NCBI RefSeq assembly: GCF_964204645.1
Contig: NC_134030.1
Coordinates: forward strand, 7,626,278 to 7,690,277
Origin: Tubulanus polymorphus
Taxonomy: Eukaryota; Nemertea; Palaeonemertea; Tubulaniformes; Tubulanidae
Direction of reading: 5' to 3'
Length of the DNA stretch: 64,000 nt
The notes beneath the pieces are model-generated. The model saw only the letters and a list, made by a program, of their open reading frames with translations, did no database searches and was not told the origin of the DNA. This document shows positions 1 through 10,961 of this stretch, in pieces (within the stretch, counting starts at the first letter, position 1; the number at the start of each line of letters is the position of its first letter). Position numbers and translations under genes: made by a program.

Positions 1-4
1 TTAG

Positions 5-262
5 GAGGTGGTCTCAGCGTTCCGAAACCCTGCCCTCCCATCGAGGTTGCCCTTTTTAGTCAAAACAGAAATTGTAAAACCTGCAAATTTGACGCTCATC
101 CTCCAAGAACTTACATCCTTCGACATAGATTTCTAAAGAATAACCCTAGATGAGGGAGCCCGCTAGGGGACTTTGACATGGCTGACATGGCTGCTTTATC
201 AGACAAATGCCTTTTCTTTTCTTCTGGATCTTGGCCTTCAAATTTCCACCAACGCCTGCATA
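5..262. repeat. Dispersed repeat, copy 1
   Basis: A moderately conserved copy of this roughly 230-bp segment recurs at 32417-32640. Shared landmarks in the same order are GTCTCAG, a TTGCCCTTTTT / TTGGCCTTTTTTGTCA block, ACTTACATC, CCCGCTAG, AAATGCCTTTTCTTT and the GGCCTTC...AATTT block. No terminal inverted repeats or coding frame are evident, so it looks like a retroposon or an internal fragment of a larger element. Confidence 0.6.
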
Positions 263-610
263 TGAGTCTTGATCATGACAACGGACGTACGAAATGGCAG
301 TGTGCGGACATCAAGGTAGGAATTCGAGGTCTCAAGTTTGAATACCAAATCTAGACAAATAACGAATAAGACCTGGTTCTAAGTTATAAGCCATCAGATT
401 TCGTTCCGAAGGTGAAGTAATTGAAAATGAACTAGTTCTGACTCGAAGCGTACTTCAAGTGTGCCCTGCTAAATTAGCACTCTGTAAACCATCAACCGAT
501 CGTTCATAATTCGAGGAGCTTCCTCTCGCTTTTCGTGTGTCTCGCGTCTGATCTCCGCGCGTAACGGCGTTTGCGGCTCAACAAGCGGCGCTTAATTGAA
601 TCACGACGAA

Positions 611-793
611 ATCTTTTCGCAGACCGAAATCGATCCGTTCGAAATTCACTGTGACGGCGACAATCATAACTTCGTCGTCGATGATGACTGGTTAGACCGA
701 GTTTTTCAGAATTTCGAACACGATTCTCCAATTTTCCGATACGCGCGATCTACGTGTATCGTTTTTCTCGAATATCGTCTTCTCGCTTTGTAA
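611..793 (+). CDS. Candidate terminal exon, unknown acidic protein
   Basis: An open frame runs from a possible acceptor (TCTTTTCGCAG, ending at 610) to a TAA at 791-793. The product begins TEIDPFEIHCDGDN and contains the acidic stretch FVVDDDWLDRVFQNFE. Codons are CpG-rich and mostly non-repetitive, unlike the flanking AT-rich DNA. No family is recognised. The complementary strand is also open here but gives an Arg-rich, less protein-like product. No matching upstream exon was found, so this could be a chance frame in a CpG-rich segment. Confidence 0.3.
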   Translation: MFSQTEIDPFEIHCDGDNHNFVVDDDWLDRVFQNFEHDSPIFRYARSTCIVFLEYRLLAL

Positions 794-1116
794 ATAGTGG
801 TTAGACTAACTCCGAGCGAGCGAGAGATCAAACCAATTAAAAGAGATGCCGGCGAAGATAACGGCGCTTCTCTCTCCTGAAGGCATCGAACGTCGAGAAC
901 GAACCGATCGACTGCGTTGAAAAAGCGACTCAAAGGAAATAAAACCGTTTGAAAAGACGAATGAAAATGTAAACGCTTGTGACAACAATGTTCAAAGGTT
1001 TCTTGATTTGCTGTTTCGTTTTCTGCCATCTCCCTTTTAACACGGATTGCTTACTTGCTTGAAATGAACCAACAAACATTCGATATTTAATAGATAAGGA
1101 CAGTTTAAGACGTATA

Positions 1117-1392
1117 GCCGCAATCGCGGAGATGATTTGACCCCAGGTCAACTGGCCCAGATCAGACCAGATTCAAATTTGATCCATGTCTAATTAGGTA
1201 GCGTGTTCACATGTAAACCAATCACTCTCCAGCCTCTCTAGTCATTCCTGAAACGAGTATGCATTCAAACGCTATAATTTCACCCGTGCTAAAATTTGAC
1301 CACTTGTTCGAGTCAAATTTGGCCTGGGTCAAACAGTCATCAGCCCATTAGGCAACAGAATTTGCCCAAAAATAACCATGCGATCACGACTG
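1117..1392 (-). mobile_element. MITE of the GCCGCGATCAC family (partial, inverted)
   Basis: The left end reads GCCGCAATCGCGGAGATGAT directly after TATA and is the family's right terminus in reverse. Internal blocks CAAATTTGGCCTGGG and TAAAATTTGACC match the family. The other terminus is eroded to a GCGATCACGAC remnant near 1381-1390. The family is described at 34203-34533. Confidence 0.7.
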
Positions 1393-1463
1393 TGACCTGG
1401 GTAACTGGAGCCATTGCTCTTAACTTACTTAACCAATATAACGGCTCAGATTTATGGATGAAT

Positions 1464-1752
1464 TCATCGCGCAGTTATAAGATAAGTCATCTCACGTTTG
1501 ATTCGGCTGACCGATCCTCGTTTGCCGCGTTGATCAATTGATGATGAAATCACGACAACGGCGCTCTCTAATCCGATAAACTCATCCGCGTCCACGAAAC
1601 GGGTCATTTCATCGATGCAAACTGACCGATCCAATTCGATAAACGGCGTGCCGCCGCGATCCGCCGGGATTGCCAATATCATCGTTAAGTTATGGCTTTT
1701 CGATTCCGGTCGGTTTGTGTCGAAGAATGGAATATCAACGCTTCCCAAATAT
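1464..1752 (-). CDS. Candidate exon, unknown protein
   Basis: On the minus strand a pyrimidine-containing acceptor (TTTCTTGTTAG) is followed by about 95 open codons. The frame starts YLGSVDIPFFDTNRPES and includes PFIELDRSVCIDEMT and FVDADEFIGLESAVVVISSS, ending in a TGA at 1464. Codon composition is protein-like and CpG-rich. YLGSV recalls the first strand of PTB/PID domains, but the rest does not follow that fold, so I do not assign it. It lies on the same strand as, and downstream of, the PHLDB-like exon at 4561-4681 and could belong to that gene. No convincing donor was found. Confidence 0.33.
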
Positions 1753-1792
1753 CTAACAAGAAAACTAACTTGAAAGTTCATTGATGCCTCTT

Positions 1793-1885
1793 GACAAATA
1801 ACACATATACGGCTTAATATTGCCGACAATGAAGTTTTATATAAACTATACGATAAAGTTATTTTGGATTTGAATATATCTATAG
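1793..1885. repeat. Dispersed repeat fragment, copy 1
   Basis: The blocks AAATAACACAT, GCTTAATATTG, CAACAAT/CGACAAT and TTATTTTGGATTTGAATAT occur in the same order and spacing at 61727-61830. It is an AT-rich remnant of an unknown element. Confidence 0.5.
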
Positions 1886-2422
1886 TTGAATTGAATTGAC
1901 TGGCAACCAGTCTAGCCCCAACGTATCAAAAAGGTGATTATTGGAATGAATGAAGAATGAAAATTGTGTTGAATTGAATTCAAATGATGCGTGAATAAAA
2001 CCAACTTTAACGAATAACATGATCGAAAATTAACATGTGAATATGCTTTAAAAATTTTCCAATATTTTGGTAGAGTACCCTAAGTAATTGAAAAAACCTT
2101 ATAAACATGCTATTATAGTATCTGAATATGATGACATCACAACCTCGCATGAATTCAAAGATAAACGATCATATCAAGCAATCAAGCAACTAAGTGGCAT
2201 TTAATTGAAATGTCACTCTTCTGTCTTCGCTTGCTCATTTCACAAAAGGGCAGAAAATCATTTCTTCAAAGGACGGAAAACGTATCAAGTGATTGATATT
2301 TCCATGAAGTCTGACTCAAGTATCCCGAACACTTGGGAATAGCTTTGTCGTGGTATGGGAAACTGTCGTGGTATTTCTTCAGTAAAACTCTGCGGTGCAA
2401 ATTGTTTTCCTTTATAATAAAT

Positions 2423-3624
2423 AGGGTGGCCACTACCTGGAAATCAGGAAATAGAGAATTTTGTTAGAAGGCTTAAGATCAGGGGAATTAATAAATTATT
2501 AATAGCCTGCATTTCAGGATCAACAACGGTGCAAGCAAGTCGTTTCATCCACGATGACTACGGCGACGTTGACCTTAACCTCGGGATGAATACTGTGTCG
2601 TTTTTTCTAAACGTCATCGAGGGTTAAGTCGGTACGCTGTATGCATATTTTTCAGACGGCGGTCGGTCGGCCGTACGATCGATCGGAATCGAGCGATGCG
2701 CTTCGTATCGATTCGATCATCCTCGGGACGAACTGTCTGATCGCCGGGTGGCGGCGGCGAAAACAATATATCGAAATTGCATCTCACGGCACATGAGATG
2801 CGGTACATACAATGTGTACGGTTGATCGACGGTGCAATTACTGGATGGGATACAGTCAAGTAGACATCAAACATAAACCACGATGGGAGGACAAAAAGAG
2901 TCGGTGATTGCACCTGAAGGACACGCGATATTCTGGTTTCAACTTTAACCAGGTACCATGCAATAATGGAAGGCTGATCTAAGTGTTTAGACTTGAGGCT
3001 GAAGTAGGTCGACTCACGATTGCTTGTACCATGATGTGATCGATTGCAACTGGTCAGAAAAGAGCGCGTAGGTCAACTGTGACGTGATCATTAGTGATAC
3101 AATGCTATCAGTCGCAAGAGCAGTGCAAGTTGGTTACAACTGGGAGAAATAGTTGCGTTGCGTAGCAGAACGTAGAACCTGTATAAGACTAGTCTTTATG
3201 AATTTACTGTACAACTCATTGTGACTAGGATTTCTGGTAGGCATAAGGTTGCACAGGTCGATGGATGATTGCGATGCTATCGTCGCCGTCGCCTGCTCCT
3301 GCAGAATCGTGTCGTGATGATCCGTTGGCAATGCTGAACTTTGCCTGTAATTAGGATGACTGCCCTGACTTGTATTGCGAAGTTTCAGGCAGTTGCAAAA
3401 TGCTGGTATAAAATGGACCACTATTTCAGAGTGACCAGTTTTATTTGACTTACATTTCCCTGACTGTTATTCCCTGACATACACGCTGTTTCCCTCACTT
3501 GATAATCCAACAAATTAACACAGTCTTATATGTAAGACATATACAGAAACTGTTTGACTTTTCCCTGATCTTAAGCCTTTTAACAAAATTCTCTATTTCC
3601 TGATTTCCAGGTTGTGGCCACCCT
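2423..3624. mobile_element. 1.2-kb segment bounded by about 64-bp inverted repeats
   Basis: The left arm (2423-2487) and right arm (3561-3624) are near-perfect inverted copies. They begin AGGGTGGCCAC and share CCTGGAAATCAGGAAATAG, AGAATTTTGTTA and CTTAAGATCAGG. The arrangement is that of a non-autonomous DNA transposon, or of two separate terminal-repeat insertions in opposite orientation. No clear target-site duplication flanks it. The interior is not transposase-like; it holds coding-like minus-strand frames near 2614-2800 and 3164-3400. A related terminal sequence recurs singly at 56984-57060. Confidence 0.7.
3134..3378 (-). CDS. Candidate exon inside the 2.4-3.6 kb inverted-repeat segment
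   Basis: A minus-strand frame contains YRQSSALPTDHHDTILQEQ, ATIASQSSIDLCNLMP and NPSHNELYSKFIKTSLIQ. A possible acceptor (CCTAATTACAG) precedes the Ser/Gln-rich part, and a possible donor (ATACAG|GTTCTA) follows at about 3180. Ser-, Gln- and Thr-rich composition would suit a disordered region, such as the linker of an LL5-type protein, but nothing diagnostic is visible. It may also be a transduplicated fragment carried by the surrounding inverted repeats. Boundaries are approximate. Confidence 0.3.
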
Positions 3625-4560
3625 GTAATTTGATACAGTCCCTGGAGCTCTATGAACTTTTTACATTAGAATATAACTCTTCGGACCCTAGTTGGATCTT
3701 ACCCCGGCCACCCCAGTTATGTTGTTGAAATATGATCATTGAAGGCACAAAATGACTATGAGATAAAGCCACTTGATCTCAGCAATTTTATTTTTGCATA
3801 GTGTTCATCCCATATATATCCACTTAAGCACTCATCCAGAATACTGTATTAACCATAAGCCTAGTTGAACAAGAAAGTTCAATTTCTTTGTCATACGATA
3901 CTGGACCGATAATATTGCTGTGTATAAGTGTCTTATGTCCCTGGTAATTGTTGCTGAAACTAAAGCTTTATGTCTGTTTGCTTTGGAATAACACCGATAA
4001 GAACTGCAGATTAAATGCTTCCCAAAATGGAAGGAACTAAAGATATATGGCGAAGCATGGACTCAAGGGTCGATGGACGAAGCATTGATAGGCCCTGCAA
4101 GATGCTTAGTTAGGGGTGCAGAAGTGGGAGGGGAATGTGGCTACGTACGTTAGGTATGTGGTTATTTTCAGGTATTTAGCGTCCTCAAAGGTCATGTGGT
4201 AAGAATGCATTTATCTTTTGAAGATTGTATCCTCCTATGGGGGATATTTTTGCAAGAGATTTTCAGTATAATCTGCTTTACTCAGAAAAGCTGCTGAAAA
4301 CAGCTATTTGCAGATATATTTAGTAACCAAATACATGGTTAAGGTGGCCATCTTGGACGACCAACATTATCCAAAATAGAACCTTTCTGGTATATCAAAG
4401 CAATACACTATACAGTTTTGAGATCCTACATGCAATATGAACACTATGGGCTATCATCTGGAAAAAAAGATGGACTGCTGATTTTGCAAATTCTGCAATG
4501 TGAGATACATTCTCATTTTCATTGGCTCCACAGATTTATCAACATCGATGCTGCTCTTAC

Positions 4561-4681
4561 CGGGTCTAACGGGGAGGATGGTTATCGCTGTACTCAGTCT
4601 ACCGCCACCGAGGCTCACTAAGTGTGGCACGTCGCTCTGCACTTTCACACCTCTTCCGGTGTCCGTTACTTCCAACTGATC
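4561..4681 (-). CDS. PHLDB/LL5-like protein, exon encoding the N-terminal FHA region
   Basis: This minus-strand exon has an excellent acceptor (GTGTTTTTCAG, AG at 4682-4683) and donor (CCCG|GTAAGAG). It starts in phase 0, ends in phase 1 and has 40 codons. The product contains LEVTDTGRGVKVQS followed by PHLVSLGGGRLSTAITILP and RPG. From memory of the family, this pattern (a TGKG/TGRG-VQ segment, PHLVSLG-GRLSTAIT, LP) is the start of the N-terminal FHA-like domain of pleckstrin homology-like domain family B proteins (LL5alpha/LL5beta). These bind PIP3 through a C-terminal PH domain and anchor microtubule plus ends at the cell cortex with CLASPs. Only the beginning of the FHA domain is encoded here. 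The rest of that domain, the coiled coils and the PH domain should lie leftward, outside or at the edge of the window. The start codon exon would lie to the right on the minus strand and was not identified. Confidence 0.78.
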
Positions 4682-5248
4682 CTGAAAAACACAACCAATG
4701 AGTTTGCGCTATTACCAACAATCGTGATGATTTAAATGACCTCCGGGCGTATTTCTGGCAAATCAGATTTTGACAAAATGGTTATGTTAACCTTATATAT
4801 TTTTGGTGGCTCCTATAAGTTTTCGAAAGGAAAACACACAAAAAAATAACTCGAACAAGTGTGTGCAATCTCCTAGATAATGATACTGATGAGAGCGAGA
4901 AAGAACACAATTAGACATCGTTATACTGCTTTTAATTGAATACTTATTCAGTTGCCACTGGAAACCGGTTGTTTTGATGCTGATTATAGTGGCAAAACAG
5001 TCATTTGCACATGACTGTATTTAGCAGCATGATTTGAAAAAAGTTGCTCGCCTATTTTTTAACTAAAGACACCTACTTATCTAGGCAAATTTATTGTTTT
5101 AATATCAAGATAAAAAATCAACTGGCCTGTGAACATTGATGTTCTGTCTCAAGCATATCTGAGTTTCCTCTATCTAATTTTTTGGTAGCTAACCTTATTT
5201 ATAGGGATACCACAATGGAAAATGGATAGTGAGATCATAATGGAACAC

Positions 5249-5366
5249 AGCCAATCACAAATGATGCTGGATAATGACATCACCACAGAAGTAGCCAATC
5301 ATAAACAGTGCTGGATAGTGACATCACTGCAGAAGTCAGCCAATTACAAATGATACTGGCCCATCA
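5249..5366. repeat. Short tandem repeat, about 45-bp unit, 2.6 copies
   Basis: GCCAATCACAAATGATGCTG is followed by GCCAATCATAAACAGTGCTG and GCCAATTACAAATGATACTG. The spacer between them contains TGACATCACCACAGAAG or a variant. It lies in AT-rich intronic or intergenic DNA with no gene signal from 4700 to 6300. Confidence 0.75.
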
Positions 5367-6311
5367 TAGGAACCACAAAGGTTGAGGTAGACAGATGCTT
5401 TACCTCAAAGCAAAATAAGAAAATACTAAATCAATGGAGGCTCAGGTGTTTTATGATCAGTTACTTTCATCATCCAGCATGCAGGACTCAGTGATATAAG
5501 GCAACTCCTCATGTAAAATCGATGGAAAAAAAGAATAAAATGGATAGTGGGTGTATATTTTTGGAACGGAACTGGTAGCCATTAGCCATCCTGAATCTAT
5601 TTCTATATATTGAACATATAAATATAGATTCATTGATGTACATATTTATAGACAATCATAAACTGCTAGTGGGAAATGTCTCTATTTTTATTCAATGTAT
5701 ATATCTCAGTCCTCATAACAGGCACTGAAGAATGGGTTGTCTGACTTAAAAGATGTATTGATAAGATTTTAAGACATTTGAACTCATCAATCAGGCTAGA
5801 TGATCCGATGCAGCTCTTGACCATTCAGAATTAATGACCATTACTAGGCAATTTCATGGATGGTCAACTGATGAATATTAAGGTCTGTCCTCCTTTTCAG
5901 GGGCAAATCCAGATCTGGAGCTTGATGAACAACAAAAGGGCACAGCATATTCATTAGTACAAGTAAACGATTGAAATATTATCAGTTCAAGTACAAAAAC
6001 CTTGAAGGTATTCGTCAATACCCAGAATGACCTCATATGTCCACACCTGCCTTGTCATTACCCGATAATTGCCAAATAAATCAATATCTGCCTGATATAG
6101 ATGAGTTTTCCAAGCTATTTTTGTTACTTTCTTTGACTTCAATCGCGGCGTAAGCATTGAGACAAACAGAACAGGGATTATCGGACATACATAAATATGT
6201 CATGGTTAGCATCTGAATCTGATGTCATTAACGATCTTGTTCGAAACTTTTATTCTCCTGACATCGGACAAACTCGGTCAACTAGCTGAATATTATTCTC
6301 GAAATACTCAC

Positions 6312-6469
6312 TACATTGACGTTATAGTCACATGGCATGTCCCCGCGGACTCATCGCGATATTGGCAGCTGGCTCCCTTGCGCGCCACTTTGCGCGGTGT
6401 TCTTCCTCGTCGAGTCGAAATTATCGATACTTCGTAAAATAGTGGACGTTTCATGCATAAGAAGAGCCA
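6312..6469 (-). CDS. Candidate exon, small Cys-containing product
   Basis: A strong donor (AATGTA|GTGAGTAT) bounds the low-coordinate side, and an acceptor (GATCTTCTTAG) bounds the high side. The frame contains an ATG followed by KRPLFYEVSIISTRRGRTP and then VARKGASCQYRDESAGTCH. The GASCQYRDESAGTC segment has a two-cysteine spacing reminiscent of midkine-type half-domains, but the flanking cysteines are absent, so this is not claimed. The plus strand is also open here. Its relation to the PHLDB-like gene is unknown. Confidence 0.25.
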
Positions 6470-8125
6470 CTAAGAAGATCTCAATAAAATTCAAGACACG
6501 CATAGGCAAACTCGATGTTATAAACGTTTTTCACCCGAGGTTCAATTTTTGATGTGAATACCAAACACGGGTGTCACTAGGACATTTGAAGGGGGAGAAA
6601 GAATTAATAAAAGTGGAACTATGCCATAGACCTATATACTTCATGCCGTATCTGCTGAGCATGAAAGTTAAACAACCATTTCAGAATTCTTGAAATTGCT
6701 TGAATGTTATTGTAGTCTAAATTTTTTAAACTCGAAGCTTGAGAGGGGCTTTTTCATGAGGCAAAATGTTTATGAAATTTCCGAAATGTGAAAAAATGCA
6801 GAACTTGGATTTAAAAATGGGGGTTGCCCGACCCCCTCTGATGACACCCTTCATCAAAACCAATATCAAAAACCTTTGAAGCAGGTCTTGGTGTGAAGAT
6901 ATACACATAAATACTGACCGAGTGTAAAATTGCAAAGAAGTGACTCTAACATTAGTTTACATGAATGGGTCCATTTTTGTTTTGGTTTTTGTTTATTCAT
7001 TCTATACAAGGACCTTCTATAAATATCAGATTGCACCATTAAACATATCTATTCCACCCACGTGCGAATTTGATACTGCACTTCACTGGGATTGACACGT
7101 ATTCATCTCTTCTTTTCATGCCGATGAAGGACATTCTAGTGTTCTTATAGAGACATTGCCTAGAAACTTCCTAAAGATGGATGTACTTATTTACCTGACC
7201 AGAACATTTCTCAGTCTGAGAAAAAAAAACGATACTATATCTGAAATGCAGGTCAGACGGGTAATCCGATCGAAATCAAAGCTCTGATGTATATGACCAA
7301 AGTGTCTGACGTTCCGGAAAAGATTTGATCAGGTGGATAAACAAGGAACTCTTTGATAAGCCGACGGGGCTTATCAGGATAAGCAGGATTGGAGCACAGG
7401 TTATTAAATGTTCATACTGCATCACCATCATTTTCGATAATTGCCATACCATTCTCCCGAGAGCAAGACGAGAAATCATTTCGTTTTTCCGAATCTTCCT
7501 ATCTATTTTTATCACTTCACCAAAATACCACTTATTCGTGTCTAAATTTCATGCTTACTTGAACAATAAGTGGCATGTCTGATCTTGTGGTAATCATTCC
7601 GACTGATTACTCCGAAGTCTGATTGACACTGTATGTACCCTTAACTTTCATTTGGAGAATCATTATCATGAGATTTCTTGTACCTGATGCCAGCCATGGC
7701 TTTTTTCGCAATAAAACATATGTTCTAGATAAAATTGACCTTCTTCCTACCAATGAATACCATAAAATCAAGGCTTCTCAAACTCTTTTACCATCCACCC
7801 TGGCATCATATCTGCCTTGCTCAACCTTTGGATCTTGTGTCGGAGAAAAAAAATCAGTTGCCAAAGAACATGTCCTTGTGATTCTTCAGCAAATGAGCGT
7901 TCATTGCAGCACCGCGTGACACCAATATATCACACTTTTGCTCTTTACATGAAATGTCATGAAGGTTGAGACACACGCAGGAGCATCTAAAAACAAACAG
8001 TGATTAGCGATTTTTCTCACTGTCATCGTTGACCGCAAGCACTGCATGTGGTCACTCTGACACGAACAGAATGCAGAGACTCTGTTCCTTGATCCTAATA
8101 AGCCATATGTTCTTGATCCGGGCAA

Positions 8126-8378
8126 ACATTCCCACTGGTGGCAAAAGGATCAAGTTTGATTTGGATAAACCAAAAAGTTTTGGACCAAAACTGTGCCAAA
8201 TTTTAGCATGGGTCAAATTATTGCCCATGAATGCTAAATGGTTCCGCAAGTGACTCACTTCGCTTTTTCGCAGCATTGTTTAGTATCGAGTGAGTGATTA
8301 ATGTGTGAATGGGCTATCTTATTAGGCACTGGTCAAATTTGACTCATGTCTGATCTGGGCCGGATCATTTCCCCAGTG
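8126..8378 (+). mobile_element. MITE of the GCCGCGATCAC family (end-truncated)
   Basis: Family blocks in order are GCCAAATTTTAGCATGGGTC, AATGGTTCCGCAAGTGACTC, GCATTGTTTAGTATCGAGTG, GTGTGAATGGGCTATCT and ATTAGGCACTGGTCAAATTT. Both extreme termini are lost or diverged; GTGATCGG near 8376 is what remains of the right end. Confidence 0.65.
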
Positions 8379-8757
8379 ATCGGAGTTGTTTTGTTCTCCT
8401 CAAATACGTTACTTCATATGTAATCAATCATAAAATTTTCTTGTTTTTATAACTATGTTATATTTGAGAAAATATATTCATTCATCGAATTCAAAAGGTA
8501 AACAACAATGTTAATGATAATAATGATAATGATGATAGATGGTTTTGTGAGAGTGTTCGCACCTACCAGTCATTGATTCGTCTATCACCGAGCATGATTG
8601 ATCTCATTATAACGGGGCCCAATCGATCAACAACAACACTGAACGGCGAAAAAGATTTGCTTCCAGATAATTGGTCGAACGTATTGGGTATTGGGTATTT
8701 GTTTACGAGCGAGGTAGAGAGGAGAGAGAAAGACTGGGTGGTGAATTGGCCACTTAC

Positions 8758-8801
8758 CTGCTGCACTGTGCGCACCGTGTAGAGAAATATGCAGCAGACC
8801 G
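8758..8801 (-). CDS. Candidate 44-bp micro-exon
   Basis: On the minus strand ACTCTGCAG is followed by 44 bp and a consensus donor (GTGCAGCAG|GTAAGTGG). The most hydrophobic frame reads VCCIFLYTVRTVQQ. The donor is one of the best in the window, but such a short exon cannot be verified by codon content. It could be a small exon of a minus-strand gene or a 5' untranslated exon. Confidence 0.2.
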
Positions 8802-9129
8802 CTGCAGAGTCATTTATCAATTCCTGTCAACTCTATGAAATTGAGTTGCCAGAATCATCATGATATAAATGAATATGAATGGCAGAAAGTCGGGAAGCAT
8901 TCCTATAGTATAATTGGCATTAGTTCAGTTTCCGCTTCTTGACGGTATAGCAGTAACATTGAAAAATCAACTACACGAATGGGAAGCCCAGTGGGCGCCT
9001 GGTTGAAGTCATCGGTAGTTCACTGGTCCAGGTTTTTGGTGGCAACACTGTACTTGATCAAAAATAAAGGCAAACTAAAGCCAGGTCCACCGGAGAATTG
9101 TGAAAGAATAGCTTTGATCAAAAGCCAAT

Positions 9130-9360
9130 TTGGCTAGGTTCATACCGTACTGGCCCGGATCAGAGCAAAGAAAGATTTGGCTTGTGCTTAATAAGAGAAT
9201 ACTCATTTGTTATAAAAATGCTATTAAAACGAATTTGTGGCAAGGCACTTCCAGAAATTTGCAGTCTGACATTTTTGGTATAGCCAAATTTGTGAAACAG
9301 GTATGTTCCCATTTTGCAGCAGAGTGAACGACTGGTCCAAAACTTGGCCTGTGTCAACAG
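9130..9360. mobile_element. MITE of the GCCGCGATCAC family (diverged fragment)
   Basis: Scattered family blocks (GTACTGGCCCGGATCAGA, GCCAAATTTGTGAAACAG, GTCCAAAACTTGGCCTG) cover about 230 bp between 9130 and 9360. Termini are not preserved. Confidence 0.45.
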
Positions 9361-9428
9361 CAACAAAATCACAATACACTTAGGGTGAGTCCGTAACTCA
9401 AGTTCACCAATCTCAACCAAAATTACAA

Positions 9429-9671
9429 ATGTCAGGCACCGATGACTCTCTGTTACAGAGCACAGATTTTGGGATTCAGGTGATCGGTTGCAATAAGCAA
9501 ATACAGAAAGGATCAACACCCCTGATCGATTTAACGCCTCCTAGCTTGACGGCGATGTTATGGAAGTTGGCGTTTCAAATTTACTCGCCGATCAAGAACA
9601 ATATTATTTCTCTATCAATTACGCCAAAACAGCAGGCAGAACATGATTCAGTACGTCGTGAAGAGGTTTAG
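9429..9671 (+). CDS. Candidate small ORF or terminal exon, unknown
   Basis: An 80-codon frame with its own ATG ends in TAG. The second half (from about codon 28) reads GSTPLIDLTPPSLTAML, KLAFQIYSPIKNNIISLS and KQQAEHDSVRREEV, looks protein-like, and follows a possible acceptor (CAAATACAG). The acidic C-terminal REEV would fit a cytoplasmic tail with a PDZ-ligand-like end, but this is only an observation. No homologous family is recognised and no upstream partner exon was found. Confidence 0.28.
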   Translation: MSGTDDSLLQSTDFGIQVIGCNKQIQKGSTPLIDLTPPSLTAMLWKLAFQIYSPIKNNIISLSITPKQQAEHDSVRREEV

Positions 9672-10961
9672 CCAAACAGCACGCGCAACTTGCCGAGTAA
9701 ACGTAACGACGAGATTACGACTGCCGACGAGCACTCTCACCGAGCGACGGTGAGAAGTGAGCAAATTTGACGAGTATCGTCGGAGTATCTTCGCGCGAAT
9801 CAACGGCGTATACGAATTTTCCTGCAAATTGGATGCAACAAGTGGTTATTGGGGGAAGATTTGATAGTCTAATTACATCGAATACTAGCGTTTCTGAAAT
9901 GCTCAACTCGAACGAACCTACCACAGCCTACATGTTACGCGTCTCCAGCGGAAGCTGGGTGGTTTTTCCAACAAGAAAGAAAAAATTTTTGTCAAAATAT
10001 TCCATTCAATTTCATGAGCAAAAATAGGTACGTCGTCAATAATAACTAGTTCCAGTACTAGGCCAACTCTTCACTTCACAACTAGGAATGTCTACAGACT
10101 AATATCCCCCCCCAATTGTTGTACAGTTCTAAAGGCCTAAGTTAGGCCTAACACAAGATTTACGACATGGATTGTTTGAAATTGCTGACAGTCGGACATA
10201 TTTAATTTTTTCAAAAAACATGACAGGTGCACAACTACATGCCTCACAAAATAGTTGCACCAAGTTTCATCAAAATACAACCCTAAGACCTAGGAGTTGT
10301 GTGCACAAGAATTATCACACAGACCCCTAAGACAAGTTGACACCATCTAATATACCCGCTCCAGTTTGTTGGGACATGGTATAATAAACCGATAACTCTT
10401 GAAGTAGGTCAAATGAAAAGTAGAACTTTAGATATTGCCAAACTCATATAAGGAAATGTTTGAATTTATTCCCCTTCGACCATTAGTAAACACTCTTCAC
10501 GAATAATTCTTTTGGCATTAATGTATTGATAAGATTCTGAGAGCAGACGATAATATTCTTAATAGCCTTTTCGTGCAGGCCGTACTCGCATTAAGGCTCT
10601 TTCGCCAATATATTGAAACCCGAGTTTTCAAATTCAAATTGGATTACCTGACTTACGAGGCAACTGTAATTTTAGAAAGCAATTAGGTGCTGCCAGCACG
10701 AAAGTTAAACAAAACATATGCAAATATATCAGACATAAATCTAGACGGATCCGGAATCTTCAGCGTGCAATGAATTCCAAAGTACGTTAGCGCAACGCTG
10801 ACTTCTCTTTTTAATCGCCTTAACCCATCAACGCCGGTGAAATTATGATCCACTACTCTTTTCCTAGGATTAGAAAGGAAAACGGATTAAAATAAACCGA
10901 GAGAACATTTCCACTGAATGCTAATCAGCCACAGTTGATGCTAGGGGCAGACAACCTCATT

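Noticed and set aside
504-731. Arg-rich minus-strand frame at 0.5-0.7 kb
   Set aside because: Shadow of the CpG-rich plus-strand frame; composition is dominated by reverse-complemented TCG codons.
1730-1765. PTB domain in the frame containing YLGSVDIP
   Set aside because: Only the first strand resembles PTB domains; following residues do not fit the fold.
6312-6400. Midkine/pleiotrophin half-domain (GASCQYRDESAGTC)
   Set aside because: The expected flanking cysteines and tryptophan are missing.
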